Shown: positions 1 through 8,569 of the stretch, piece by piece | How the letters are laid out: every line of letters starts with the position of its first letter | Numbering within the stretch: the stretch's first letter is position 1 | From: Burkholderia sp. Bp9143 | GTDB lineage: Bacteria > Pseudomonadota > Gammaproteobacteria > Burkholderiales > Burkholderiaceae | DNA length: 64,000 nucleotides | NCBI RefSeq assembly: GCF_003853645.1 | Contig: NZ_QTPO01000014.1 | Location: 98,253 to 162,252 of the forward strand | Direction: 5' to 3' | Notes under the pieces: model-generated | Told to the model about the DNA's origin: nothing | The model's database searches: none | Seen by the model: only the letters and a program-made list of their open reading frames with translations | Program-made: the position numbers and the translations under genes

Positions 1-48
1 ATCGTCACCGAAACGGGCGTCGGCTACCGGCTCGTCGGCGCTGCGTGA
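1..48 (+). CDS. C-terminal end of a response regulator (OmpR/KdpE-like winged helix), partial
   Basis: An open frame runs from the first base and stops with TGA at 46-48. The 15 visible residues contain TETGVGYRL, the wing and last strand typical of OmpR/PhoB-type DNA-binding domains. KdpE is the best guess from the TETGVGYR wording, but so little is visible that the exact regulator cannot be fixed. The rest of the gene lies to the left of the window. Confidence 0.55.
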   Translation: MVTETGVGYRLVGAA

Positions 49-205
49 CCTCCGCGGCATGCCGCGTGATGCGGCCGGAATGCAAGGACGCACGCCGGTG
101 AAGTTGCATCGGCGCGACATTGCTGCCGCATGCGCCGGCCGCGCACACCGGCCACGGATTCCCCGCTATGCTGACCGTTCCGCGAACGAAATCGAGGAGC
201 GTGCA

Positions 206-490
206 ATGTCCGTCCGTCTGGTCGTCATCTGTGCGCTGGCGCTTGCTGCGCCGGACGCGTTCGCTCAGCCGCTGCCACCCGGTCAGCAGCCTTCGGCGCC
301 GCAAGTGGCGCTCGCCAATCCCGCGTCGGTCAATTGCGAGAAGCTCGGCGGCCGCCATGTGATCCGCAACCTGTCGAGCGGGCAGGTCGGGATGTGCGTG
401 TTCAAGGACGGCCGCGTGTGCGAAGAATGGGCGCTGTACCGCGACGACCGCTGCGTCGGCGGCGTCGGCGCCAAGCGCGTGTCGAACTGA
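206..490 (+). CDS. Small secreted DUF333 protein
   Basis: A 94-residue protein. Residues 1-21 look like a signal peptide ending in DAFAQ. The mature part has the DUF333 pattern: a cysteine before LGG, a second in the [14 protein letters not shown] stretch, and a last cysteine near YRDDRC. DUF333 proteins are small, cysteine-containing periplasmic or lipoprotein-like proteins of unknown role, sometimes labelled putative hemolysin. I chose ATG 206 because a GAGGAG-like ribosome site lies just upstream and the signal peptide begins there; an in-frame start at 59 would bury it. It stands alone between the regulator tail and the Gdx riboswitch. Confidence 0.7.
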   Translation: MSVRLVVICALALAAPDAFAQPLPPGQQPSAPQVALANPASVNCEKLGGRHVIRNLSSGQVGMCVFKDGRVCEEWALYRDDRCVGGVGAKRVSN

Positions 491-585
491 GACCGCGCGG
501 CCGGGCAGGCGCGGCCGGCCATGCGTCGGCCCGATCCCCCGTTTGCCTCGGCCCGGTGCATCCGGCATGCCCGTAAGCATCTTGT

Positions 586-591
586 TATACT
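586..591 (+). promoter_or_regulatory. -10 element of the gdx promoter
   Basis: TATACT lies just upstream of the riboswitch hairpins and would start transcription near 598, placing the aptamer at the very 5' end of the mRNA. I see no good -35 hexamer at 16-18 bp, so the call rests on the -10 box and its position. Confidence 0.4.
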
Positions 592-599
592 CGGCGCCG

Positions 600-643
600 C
601 CCGGGGACGACCCCGGGTCATTCGCTTCAACGGGGACGGCCCC
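600..643 (+). promoter_or_regulatory. Guanidine-II (mini-ykkC) riboswitch
   Basis: Two short GC hairpins each carry an ACGR tetraloop. P1 pairs 600-606 with 611-617 around ACGA at 607-610. P2 pairs 632-635 with 640-643 around ACGG at 636-639. Twin hairpins with ACGR loops define the mini-ykkC class, now called guanidine-II, which controls guanidinium exporters at the level of translation. It sits directly before a Gdx/SugE gene, with the ribosome site (GGAG near 653) just after P2, so guanidinium binding probably opens that site. Confidence 0.85.
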
Positions 644-665
644 ATCCGATACGGAGTACGTCGAG

Positions 666-986
666 ATGGCGTGGGTATGGTTGTTGATCGCCGGTTTGCT
701 GGAAGTGGCCTGGGCGGCCGGCATGAAATCGTCCGAGGGTTTCACGAAGCTCGGACCGTCGGTGTTGACGATCGTGGCGGCGCTCGCCAGCTTCGGGCTG
801 CTTGCGGTCGCGATGCGCCAGTTGCCGCTCGGCACCGCGTATGCGGTGTGGACGGGCATCGGCGCGGTCGGCGCGTTCGTGTTCGGGATCGTGATGATGG
901 GCGAGGCGCTCACCGCCGCCCGTGTCGCGAGCGCGTCGCTGATCGTACTTGGGCTGATCGGCCTGAAGCTGTCGTCGGCGGCCTGA
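666..986 (+). CDS. gdx: Guanidinium exporter, SMR family (Gdx/SugE)
   Basis: A 106-residue small multidrug resistance protein with four predicted membrane helices, the usual SMR length. The membrane-embedded glutamate is residue 13 (GLLEVAW), and the following KSSEGFTK segment is typical of the SugE/Gdx branch rather than EmrE. Gdx proteins exchange guanidinium for protons across the inner membrane as antiparallel dimers. ATG 666 is chosen because the upstream in-frame sequence is the guanidine-II riboswitch, which is not coding. The riboswitch makes guanidinium rather than quaternary ammonium the likely main substrate. Confidence 0.9.
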   Translation: MAWVWLLIAGLLEVAWAAGMKSSEGFTKLGPSVLTIVAALASFGLLAVAMRQLPLGTAYAVWTGIGAVGAFVFGIVMMGEALTAARVASASLIVLGLIGLKLSSAA

Positions 987-1070
987 CGCCGACGCGGCGG
1001 GCGCCGGCCGGCGTTCGCGCCCCGGCCGTGACGCACTGCGGAATTGCGCCGGCCCTCCTGCCAGCCTGTC

Positions 1071-1076
1071 TATAAT
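1071..1076 (+). promoter_or_regulatory. Consensus -10 element upstream of the DUF4126 gene
   Basis: A perfect TATAAT lies in the gap between gdx and the DUF4126 gene. There is no clear -35 at normal spacing; TTGCGC at 1044-1049 is 21 bp away. It would give a leader of about 125 nt before the start at 1209. Confidence 0.4.
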
Positions 1077-1208
1077 GGAACGCATTCGGGCCTGAATGTC
1101 GCTGCGCCGCTCGCGCAGGCGGCACCGGTCGCCACGCGCCGCGCGGCCGGTCATACCGACTCGATCCGATCAATCGGCAAAGCGCACGGAAAGTGCAAGG
1201 AGAGGGCC

Positions 1209-1826
1209 ATGATCGAAGCCATTTCGCTCGGCGCGGGGCTCGCGTGGGCGAGCGGGCTGCGCCTTTACCTGACGGTGCTGATCGCCGGCGTGCTCGCGCG
1301 TGTCGGCTGGCTCCATCTGCCGGACACGCTGGCGGTCCTGACGTCGCCGTGGGTCATCGGCGCCGCCGCGGTGCTCGCCGTCACCGAATTCCTTGCCGAC
1401 AAGATTCCCGCGTTCGATTCGCTGTGGGACGCCGTGCACACCTTCATCCGCATTCCGGCCGGCGCCGTGCTGGCCGCCGGTGCGCTCGGCCATGCCGACC
1501 CGACCGTGCTCGCGGTCGCCGGGCTGGCCGGCGGTTCGCTCGCCGGTGCCGCGCACGTCGCGAAGGCCGGTACGCGCGCGCTGATCAACCTGTCTCCCGA
1601 ACCGATCTCGAACTGGGTCGCATCGTCCACCGAGGACGGACTCGTGTTCGGCGGCCTCGCACTCGCGTTCTTCGTTCCGCTCGCGTTCCTCGTGCTGCTC
1701 GCGGCGTTCATCGCGGCGTCGGCCTGGGCGCTGCCGCGTCTGTGGCGCGGCGTGTCGGGCGGCTTTCGCGGGATGGCGAACCACATGGTGTCGCGGCTCA
1801 ACTCGATCGGGGGCAAGCGCGATTGA
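1209..1826 (+). CDS. DUF4126 family membrane protein
   Basis: A 205-residue hydrophobic protein with about four to five membrane segments. The opening ISLGAGLAWASGLRLYLTVL and the SPEPISNW motif match the DUF4126 family of bacterial inner-membrane proteins, whose function is unknown. The start at 1209 has a strong AAGGAGAG ribosome site; the longer in-frame reading adds only low-complexity sequence. Its TGA stop overlaps a TTG start of the following FtsX-type permease (TTGA at 1823-1826), so the two are probably translated together. Confidence 0.75.
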   Translation: MIEAISLGAGLAWASGLRLYLTVLIAGVLARVGWLHLPDTLAVLTSPWVIGAAAVLAVTEFLADKIPAFDSLWDAVHTFIRIPAGAVLAAGALGHADPTVLAVAGLAGGSLAGAAHVAKAGTRALINLSPEPISNWVASSTEDGLVFGGLALAFFVPLAFLVLLAAFIAASAWALPRLWRGVSGGFRGMANHMVSRLNSIGGKRD

Positions 1827-4438
1827 AAGCGCCGTCACCCGCCGAGCGGCAGCACGCTGACCCGTCGCCGGCCGGGCGGCCCGGCCATGCCGGCCGCTTC
1901 GGCTGGCACGACCTGATCCGCCAGGCCGCGCGGATGACCGCCCGCGACTGGCGTGCCGGCGAACTGACGCTGCTGGTGCTGGCGCTGGTGCTCGCGGTCG
2001 CCGCGCTGACGAGTGTCGGATTCCTCGCCGACCGTTTGCGCCAGGGGCTCGAGCGCGACGCGCGCCAGATGCTCGGCGCCGATTTCGTCGTGCGTGCCGA
2101 CCATCCCGTCGATCCGGCGTTCGATCGCGAGGCGCGCGCACTCGGGCTGCGCACCGCGACGACCGCGATCTTTCCGAGCATGATCGCGTCGGCTGCCGGC
2201 GGGCAGGCGAGCGACGCGGCGCCTGCGCGTCTCGCGGCCGTGAAGGCCGTGTCGCCCGGGTATCCGCTGCGCGGCGCGGTCGAGATCGTGCCCGCCGGCG
2301 CGACCGCCGCGCACAAGGCGCCCGCGATTCCCGCGCCCGGCACCGTGTGGGCCGATCCCGCGCTGCTCGATGCATTGCATCTGAAGGCGGGGGACACCGT
2401 GCGCGTCGGGTTGCGCACGTTCACGGTCGCCGCGTCGATCTCCCGCGAACTCGATCGCGGTTTCTCGTTCGTCAATTTTTCGCCGCGGCTCATGATGCGC
2501 GCGGACGAACTCGCCGCGACGGGGCTCACCGGTTACGGTAGCCGCGTCACGTACCGGCTGCTCGTGGCCGGCGATATGCCGGCCGTCGGGCGCTTCGAGG
2601 CATACGCACACGCGCGCGTCGACGGCGGCAAGCTGCGCGGCGTCGGCCTCGAATCACTGCAGGAAGGCCAGCCGCAGGTGCGTCAGACGCTCGATCGCGC
2701 GCGCCATTTCCTGACGCTCGTCGCGCTCCTGACCGCGCTGCTCGCGGCGGTCGCGATCGCGATGGCCGCGCAGCGCTACATGCGGCGCCATCTGGACGGC
2801 TGCGCGACGATGCGCTGCCTCGGCGTGAGCCGCCGCACGCTCGGCGCGCTGTTCGCGCTGGAATTCGCCGGCATCGGCATCGTCGCGGGCGTCGCCGGCG
2901 CGGTGCTCGGCTATGGCGGCCACTGGGCGCTCCTGGCGGCGCTCGGCAGCCTGATCGACGTCGTGCTGCCGCCGCCTACGCCTTGGCCTGCGCTCGTCGG
3001 TATCGGCGCCGCGCTCGTGCTGCTGCTCGGCTTCGCGCTGCCGCCGCTCGCGCCGCTCACGCGCGTGCCGCCGGTACGCGTGCTGCGGCGCGACTGGGGC
3101 GACGCGTCGCGTATCGCGTGGGCCGCGTATGCGATCGGCGTCGTGCTGTTCGCGGGGCTGCTGATCGTCGCGGCGGGCAACCTGAAGCTCGGGCTGATCG
3201 TCGCGGGCGGGTTCGCCGGTGCCCTGGTCGGTTTCTCGCTGATCGCGCGGCTCGTGCTGTACGCGGCCGCGCGCGCGGTGCGCAATGCGCGCGTGGCGGC
3301 GGGCATCGGCTGGCGCTATGCGCTCGCGTCGCTGCACCGGCGCGGCACGGCCAGCACGCTGCAGATCACCGCGCTCGCGCTGGGCCTGATGTGCCTGCTG
3401 CTGATCGCGATCACGCGCAACGATCTCGTCGCCGGCTGGCGGCAGTCGACGCCGCCCGATGCACCGAATCAGTTCCTGATCGACATCCAGCCCGACCAGC
3501 GCGACGACGTCGCGGCCTATCTGGCCGCACACGGCGTGCGCGACGCAGTGCCCGCGCCGATGGTGCGCGGCCGGCTCGTCTCGATCAACGGCAAGCCCGT
3601 GAACCCCGACGCGTATCCGTCCGACGAGGCGCGCCGGCTCGTCGACCGCGAGTTCAACCTGTCGTATACGACCGAGCTGCCATCCGACAACCGGATCGTC
3701 GAAGGCGACTGGTTCGGCACCGCGGCCACGCCGCAGATCTCGATCGAGGCCGGTCTCGCAAAGACGCTGAACGTGAAGCAGGGCGACATGCTGCGCTTCG
3801 ACGTGACCGGGCTGACGGTCGACGCACCGATCACCAGCGTGCGCAAGCTAGACTGGGGCTCGTTCCGCGTCAACTTCTTCGTACTGATGCCGCCGCCGGT
3901 GCTGAAGGATTTCCCGGCCGTCTACCTGACGAGCTTTCATTTGCCGGCATCGGACGCCGCGCTGCTCGATCCGCTGATCGCGCGCTACCCGAACCTGACC
4001 GCGATCGACGTCGCGCCGATCCTCGCGCAGCTGCAGCGGATGATGCTGCAGGTGGTCGGCGCGGTGCAGTTCCTGTTTGCGTTCACGCTCGCGGCGGGCG
4101 TGCTCGTGCTGTATACGGCGCTCGCCGGCTCGCGCGACGAGCGTGTGCGGGAGGCCGCGCTGCTGCGCGCACTCGGCGCGTCGCGTGCGCAGGTCAACGC
4201 AGTGCAGCGCGCGGAATTCATCGTCGTCGGCGCGCTGGCCGGTGCACTGGCAGCGGCGGGTGCGATCGCGGTCGGCTGGGTGCTCGCGTCGCGCGTGTTC
4301 GACTTCCGGCTCGCCGTCGATCCGTGGCTCGTGCCGGCCGGCATCGCGGCAGGCGTCGCGTGCGCCGGTGCGGCCGGCTGGCTGAGCCTGCATAATGTGT
4401 TGCGGCGCCCGGCGCTGCAGTCGCTGCGCGACGCCTGA
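1823..4438 (+). CDS. FtsX-like ABC transporter permease (YbbP-type)
   Basis: About 871 residues from the TTG at 1823. The layout is that of YbbP-type permeases: a first membrane helix after RAGELTLLVLALVLAV, a large periplasmic domain, an FtsX core with three helices, a further helix pair, a second periplasmic domain, and a second FtsX core with the C-terminal REAALLRALGAS motif. These permeases normally work with a YbbA-type ATPase in lipoprotein or lipid export. No ATPase gene adjoins it here. The start is uncertain: ATG 1934 would leave only a few residues before the first helix, so the TTG coupled to the upstream stop is preferred. Confidence 0.75.
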   Translation: MKAPSPAERQHADPSPAGRPGHAGRFGWHDLIRQAARMTARDWRAGELTLLVLALVLAVAALTSVGFLADRLRQGLERDARQMLGADFVVRADHPVDPAFDREARALGLRTATTAIFPSMIASAAGGQASDAAPARLAAVKAVSPGYPLRGAVEIVPAGATAAHKAPAIPAPGTVWADPALLDALHLKAGDTVRVGLRTFTVAASISRELDRGFSFVNFSPRLMMRADELAATGLTGYGSRVTYRLLVAGDMPAVGRFEAYAHARVDGGKLRGVGLESLQEGQPQVRQTLDRARHFLTLVALLTALLAAVAIAMAAQRYMRRHLDGCATMRCLGVSRRTLGALFALEFAGIGIVAGVAGAVLGYGGHWALLAALGSLIDVVLPPPTPWPALVGIGAALVLLLGFALPPLAPLTRVPPVRVLRRDWGDASRIAWAAYAIGVVLFAGLLIVAAGNLKLGLIVAGGFAGALVGFSLIARLVLYAAARAVRNARVAAGIGWRYALASLHRRGTASTLQITALALGLMCLLLIAITRNDLVAGWRQSTPPDAPNQFLIDIQPDQRDDVAAYLAAHGVRDAVPAPMVRGRLVSINGKPVNPDAYPSDEARRLVDREFNLSYTTELPSDNRIVEGDWFGTAATPQISIEAGLAKTLNVKQGDMLRFDVTGLTVDAPITSVRKLDWGSFRVNFFVLMPPPVLKDFPAVYLTSFHLPASDAALLDPLIARYPNLTAIDVAPILAQLQRMMLQVVGAVQFLFAFTLAAGVLVLYTALAGSRDERVREAALLRALGASRAQVNAVQRAEFIVVGALAGALAAAGAIAVGWVLASRVFDFRLAVDPWLVPAGIAAGVACAGAAGWLSLHNVLRRPALQSLRDA

Positions 4439-4480
4439 GCGTCGCCGGCGGCCCCGACTATCTCGTTTCCGATTATCCGT

Positions 4481-4894
4481 ATGACCGATGTGAATGATGA
4501 TGATGCGCCGTCGCAGCCGACGGCGTTCGAGCTCGTGGGCGGCGAAGCCCGCGTGCGCGAAATGGTGGACCGCTTTTACGACCTGATGGACCTCGAGCCC
4601 GAGTTCGCGGAGATTCGCGCGCTGCATCCGGCGTCGCTCGACGGCTCGCGCGACAAGCTGTTCTGGTTTTTGTGCGGCTGGCTCGGCGGCCCCGACCACT
4701 ACATCAGCCGGTTCGGCCATCCGCGGCTGCGCGCCCGGCACCTGCCGTTCCCGATCGCGTCGGTCGGGCGCGATCAGTGGCTGCGCTGCATGGCGTGGGC
4801 GATGGAGGACATCGGGTTGCCCGAGCCGCTGCGCGAGCGGCTCATGCATTCGTTCTACGACACGGCCGACTGGATGCGCAACCGGCCCGGTTGA
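4481..4894 (+). CDS. Group II truncated haemoglobin
   Basis: A 137-residue 2-over-2 globin. Visible hallmarks are the YDLMDLEPEF helix A/B region, the WLGGPDHY segment, the proximal histidine in RARHLPF, and the G8 tryptophan in QWLRCMAWAM, which is diagnostic of group II (trHbO). These cytoplasmic haem proteins bind oxygen and react with nitric oxide or peroxides. The gene follows the permease by about 40 bp and may be read with it, but no functional link is evident. Confidence 0.88.
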   Translation: MTDVNDDDAPSQPTAFELVGGEARVREMVDRFYDLMDLEPEFAEIRALHPASLDGSRDKLFWFLCGWLGGPDHYISRFGHPRLRARHLPFPIASVGRDQWLRCMAWAMEDIGLPEPLRERLMHSFYDTADWMRNRPG

Positions 4895-4997
4895 TCGACC
4901 GGTACACCGCTGTCCGGACGCCGGACGATCTGCGTCTGGGCGCCTGTCCGGCGCGGCGCGACACTGATCGTTTTCTCAACGATACGAGGCCCGCCCG

Positions 4998-5729
4998 ATG
5001 ACGACCCACGCACTGTTTCGCGAAGATGCCTATCTGACGCAATGCGAGGCCGTCGTCGCGGCGGTCGGCGATGACGGCATCCGGCTCGACCGCACCGTGT
5101 TCTATCCGCTCGGCGGCGGGCAGGCCGGCGACAGCGGTATGCTGACGCTGCCTGACGGCAGCACGATCGCGATCGCCGACACGCGCAAGGCGAAGTTCGA
5201 CGGCGCAACGCCCGACGATGCCGTGCACGTGCCCGCGGCGGGCCAGGAAGCGCGCGTCGCGGCGCTCGCACCCGGCGCGCGCGTGGTCGCGGACATCGAC
5301 TGGCAGCGCCGCTACCGGCACATGCGGCTGCATACGGCCGCGCACCTGATGTGCGCGGTGCTGCCGTACCCGGTCGACGGCTGCAGCGTGACGGCCGACT
5401 ACGTGCGGCTCGATTTCGCGACGTCGGATGCGATCGACCGCGTCGACGTCGAGCACCGTCTCGCGGGCCTGGTCCACGGCGCGCATGCGGTCACGGCCGA
5501 ATGGATTACGGACGCGGAGATGGCCGAGCGCCCCGAGCTCGTGCGCACGATGAGCGTGAAGCCGCCGATGGGACTGGGCCGCGTGCGGCTGCTGCGCATC
5601 GAAGGCGTCGATCTGCAGCCGTGCGGCGGCACGCACGTGCGCAATACGTCGGAAATCGGCGACCTGCGGGTCGCCAAACTTGAAAAGAAGAGCGCGCGGA
5701 CACGGCGCCTCGTACTGGAGTTTGCATGA
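4998..5729 (+). CDS. alaX: Alanyl-tRNA editing protein AlaX
   Basis: A 243-residue stand-alone editing domain related to the C-terminal editing half of AlaRS. It has both zinc-binding motifs, HTAAH near residues 114-118 and CGGTH near residue 211, which hydrolyse Ser- or Gly-tRNA(Ala). The N-terminal part resembles the AlaX-M class with its FYPLGGGQAGDSG signature. It works in the cytosol in trans to the synthetase. Its stop codon overlaps the ATG of the DUF924 gene (ATGA at 5726-5729). Confidence 0.88.
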   Translation: MTTHALFREDAYLTQCEAVVAAVGDDGIRLDRTVFYPLGGGQAGDSGMLTLPDGSTIAIADTRKAKFDGATPDDAVHVPAAGQEARVAALAPGARVVADIDWQRRYRHMRLHTAAHLMCAVLPYPVDGCSVTADYVRLDFATSDAIDRVDVEHRLAGLVHGAHAVTAEWITDAEMAERPELVRTMSVKPPMGLGRVRLLRIEGVDLQPCGGTHVRNTSEIGDLRVAKLEKKSARTRRLVLEFA

Positions 5730-6343
5730 CGATCGACAACCTGACGGACAGCGCCGCGGCGCTCGATCCGCAAGCGCGCAAGATTCTCGATTTCTGGTTC
5801 GGCGAGCCGGATTCGGCGGCGTTCGGCCACGCGCGCAAGGTGTGGTTCAACGGCGGCGCGGCGTTCGACGACGTGCTGCGTACGCGCTACGGCGCATTGC
5901 TCGACGCCGCGTGCGACGGCGCCCATGATCGCTGGGCCGGCACGCCGCTCGGCGCGCTCGCGCTGATCGTGGTCCTCGACCAGTTCTCGCGCAACATCCA
6001 TCGCGGCACGCCGCGCGCGTTCGCCACCGATCCGAAGGCGCTGGCGCTCGCACGGCGCGTCGTCGCGGCAGGGTGGGACGCACAACTGCCGAGCGGTCAT
6101 CACCGCGCGTTCGCGTACCTGCCGTTCGAACATGACGAGTCGGACGAGAGCCAGCGCGAGGCCGTGCGGCTGTGCGCTGGCATTCGCGGCGAGGCCGGGT
6201 GTGCGAGCTATCACGATTTCGCGTTGCGTCATGCGGCCGTGGTCGAGCGCTTCGGCCGTTTTCCGCACCGGAACGCGATTCTCGGCCGTGTGTCGACCGA
6301 CGAGGAGGCGGCATTCCTGCGCGAGCCCGGCTCGTCGTTTTGA
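5726..6343 (+). CDS. DUF924 family protein
   Basis: A 205-residue soluble helical protein. The opening ILDFWFGEPDSAAFGHARKVWFNG, the LDQFSRNIHRG motif and the YLPFEHDES motif are the family signatures. DUF924 proteins have a tetratricopeptide-like helical fold and no established biochemical role. It is translationally coupled to alaX by an ATGA overlap, so the two are co-expressed. The reading ends at 6343, 100 bp before the convergent glycosyltransferase gene. Confidence 0.8.
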   Translation: MTIDNLTDSAAALDPQARKILDFWFGEPDSAAFGHARKVWFNGGAAFDDVLRTRYGALLDAACDGAHDRWAGTPLGALALIVVLDQFSRNIHRGTPRAFATDPKALALARRVVAAGWDAQLPSGHHRAFAYLPFEHDESDESQREAVRLCAGIRGEAGCASYHDFALRHAAVVERFGRFPHRNAILGRVSTDEEAAFLREPGSSF

Positions 6344-6416
6344 TGGGCGGGGTGGTGGGGCTGCGGGCGTGAAGCCGTGCTCGCGCGCCGCGTGCCTGGC
6401 CTTCCGGAAATGACGA

Positions 6417-6437
6417 CGGCGCCATCTCGCGGCGCCG
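6417..6437. terminator. Hairpin between convergent genes
   Basis: A 7-bp GC stem (6417-6423 with 6431-6437) lies between the convergent DUF924 and glycosyltransferase genes. It has no good T-tract on either side, so it is only a possible terminator. Confidence 0.3.
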
Positions 6438-6444
6438 CCTTGCA

Positions 6445-8379
6445 TCAATGGGCTTCGTGCTCCTCGGGTGTGCGCACGTAGACGCGCAGCAGTTCCTCGT
6501 CGTCGCCCGGCCGGGCGCCGGTCCAGAACAGTTTCCATTCGCTGCCCGGTGCCGGGTCGACGGCCCGCACGCCTTGGACGATCATCCACGTGCAGCGCGT
6601 CGTCTTCGCATCGTCGATCGGCGTGTGCTGGATACCGGAGAAGTAGTACAGCATCGGCGCTTCCGATTCGCCGAGTCCGTGCAGGCTCGCCATGCAGTCG
6701 CCATCGCTCCATTCGAGCGCAAGATGCGCGTTCAGGTCGTCGAACACCGACCGGTAGCTCTTCGCGACGTCGAGCCACGGCAGCAGCAGCGAATACACGA
6801 GACCCCACGCGGCCAGCGCGCCCGCGCCCCACGACAGCGCGCCGCGCCACAAGCCGGTCGTGCGCAGCTTCGGCAGCAGCCACAGCCAGCCAACCGTCAG
6901 CACGAGCGCGCCGATCACGAACCCGGGCACGATCGGCATGGTCCAGTCGAGCGGCAGCCAGCGGCCGAGCGGCGCGAGGTTCGCACGCGATGCGCCCGGG
7001 TCGGCCATTACCGCCCAGATCACCCACGCGAGCGCGACGACGGTGCCGAAGAGCAGGCGGCTCAGGTAATCCCATGCAAGATGCAGCCCGCGCGGCAGGC
7101 GCTCGATCGCCTGCGCGGCGACCAGCGCGAGCGGCGCGAAAAACGGCAGGATGTAGAGCTGGCGCGAGGTCGCGGACACTTGCAGCACCGCCAGGCCGAT
7201 CCCGGCGAACAGCACGGGCAGCGCGATGCGCGGCGTGCGCCAGTCGCGCCATGCGCCGCGCGCCAGCGCGACGATCGCGAGCGGTGCGACCGGGAAGCCG
7301 AGCAGCAGGAACGCACGCAGGATGAAGAACGGCTTGTCGTTTTCCGCGCCGAGTTCCGGCACCGAGAAACCGAAGAAGCGGCCGACGTTGTTGTCCCAGA
7401 ACCACGTCATGAACAGCGTCTCCGAACGCAGGAACAGCGCGGTCGGCCAGATGAGCGCGAACGGTGCGAACACCAGCGCGGAGACGCCGAGCGAGCGTGC
7501 GAACGCGCGCGTACGGCAGGCGGGGTAGAGCACCAGCGCGCCCGTGAGCGTGGCCGCGAACACGAGCGGCACGAACAGCCCCTTCGCCATCAGCGCGATG
7601 CCGACGCCCGCGCCGAAGATCGGCGCGGCCCAGGGGCCGGACGGCCGCACCGGCAGCCCGTGCCGCATCGGCCGCGCGCGCGCGACGTGCTGCGTCACGA
7701 GTTCGAGCAGGCCGCAGAAGGCCATCGCGGTGCCGGCGAACAGCGCGACGTCCGTCATCATGTCGTGCACGTGCTTGATGACGACGAGCGTGCCCGCGCT
7801 CAGCACGACGGGGCCGATCACGCGCAGGTCGAGCCAGCGGTCGGCCCGGCTGGCACTGCGTGCCGCGCGTGCGATGAAGCCGAACGCGAGCGCCGCGAAC
7901 AGCGCACTCGCGAGCCGTGCCGCGTCGTGCAGTGGCATCACCCGCTGCAGCAGCCATGCGAGGCTCGTCGCGACCCACGCGTAGAGCGGCGGCTTTTCCA
8001 TGAACGGCAGGCCGGCATTGGTCGGCACGACGAAGTCGCCCGTCTCGAGCATGTGCTGGATGATGCCGAACGTATAGGTTTCGTCCTGCTTCCACGGATC
8101 GTGGCCGAGCACGCCCGGCAGCGTATACGCGCAGACCAGCGCGGCAACCAGCAGCCAGACCCGCCAGCCGAGCCGGAGGACGCGATCGCGGGCGGCGTTC
8201 GTCGCGGTGGCGCCGGACACGGCTGGCGTGCCGGCGGCATTGAGTGTCGCGCTGAGGTCGGGATCGGCGGCTGATCGGGCGTGCATGGCCGAAGCGGGCA
8301 CGGACGTGCGTCGCCGGCCGGGCGCTGCGGTTCCTGGCATGGAAAAGATCTCGGTCGGGTCAAGCCGGTCCGGCGACAT
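6445..8379 (-). CDS. ArnT-like glycosyltransferase, family 39 (GT-C fold)
   Basis: Up to 644 residues with about twelve membrane helices. After the first helix comes GHDPWKQDETY, the periplasmic loop whose acidic residues are catalytic in ArnT and PMT-type enzymes. Such enzymes move a sugar from an undecaprenyl-phosphate carrier to lipid A or protein on the outer face of the inner membrane. Here the acceptor is unknown; it is not inside an arn operon, so it should not be called arnT. The first 65 or so residues are Ala/Pro/Arg-rich and lack a clear ribosome site, so the true start may be internal, for example at 8340. Confidence 0.75.
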   Translation of the reverse strand: MSPDRLDPTEIFSMPGTAAPGRRRTSVPASAMHARSAADPDLSATLNAAGTPAVSGATATNAARDRVLRLGWRVWLLVAALVCAYTLPGVLGHDPWKQDETYTFGIIQHMLETGDFVVPTNAGLPFMEKPPLYAWVATSLAWLLQRVMPLHDAARLASALFAALAFGFIARAARSASRADRWLDLRVIGPVVLSAGTLVVIKHVHDMMTDVALFAGTAMAFCGLLELVTQHVARARPMRHGLPVRPSGPWAAPIFGAGVGIALMAKGLFVPLVFAATLTGALVLYPACRTRAFARSLGVSALVFAPFALIWPTALFLRSETLFMTWFWDNNVGRFFGFSVPELGAENDKPFFILRAFLLLGFPVAPLAIVALARGAWRDWRTPRIALPVLFAGIGLAVLQVSATSRQLYILPFFAPLALVAAQAIERLPRGLHLAWDYLSRLLFGTVVALAWVIWAVMADPGASRANLAPLGRWLPLDWTMPIVPGFVIGALVLTVGWLWLLPKLRTTGLWRGALSWGAGALAAWGLVYSLLLPWLDVAKSYRSVFDDLNAHLALEWSDGDCMASLHGLGESEAPMLYYFSGIQHTPIDDAKTTRCTWMIVQGVRAVDPAPGSEWKLFWTGARPGDDEELLRVYVRTPEEHEAH

Positions 8380-8569
8380 GGGCCGGGACCAATAAGGGTC
8401 GCATCAAAGCGAAATGACAGCCGGCGGGTAGGCTGTTTTAGCTTGGCGCTAGTAGAGCACGGAACTGTTACGGATGTTTACTGAAACGGTCACGATATTG
8501 TGGAGATTTGTGGTTCCGTGACCACGAACTGCTTCAGTCGGTTCGTTTTTGCCGCTTTTTGGGGCGCGA

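Noticed and set aside
53..66. Perfect 14-bp GC palindrome after the regulator tail
   Set aside because: It is a CG/GC alternating sequence expected by chance at this base composition; no T-tract or promoter goes with it.
5399..8095. Long minus-strand frame overlapping alaX, DUF924 and the glycosyltransferase
   Set aside because: It is out of frame with the recognised glycosyltransferase and reads as Arg-rich nonsense.
6445..8379. Naming the GT-C glycosyltransferase arnT
   Set aside because: Fold and catalytic loop agree, but there are no arnBCADEF neighbours and many GT39 paralogues exist in Burkholderia.
8488..8523. Inverted repeat GGTCACG/CGTGACC before the ArnT-like gene
   Set aside because: The arms are 7 bp and 22 bp apart with no promoter-like context, too weak to call an operator.
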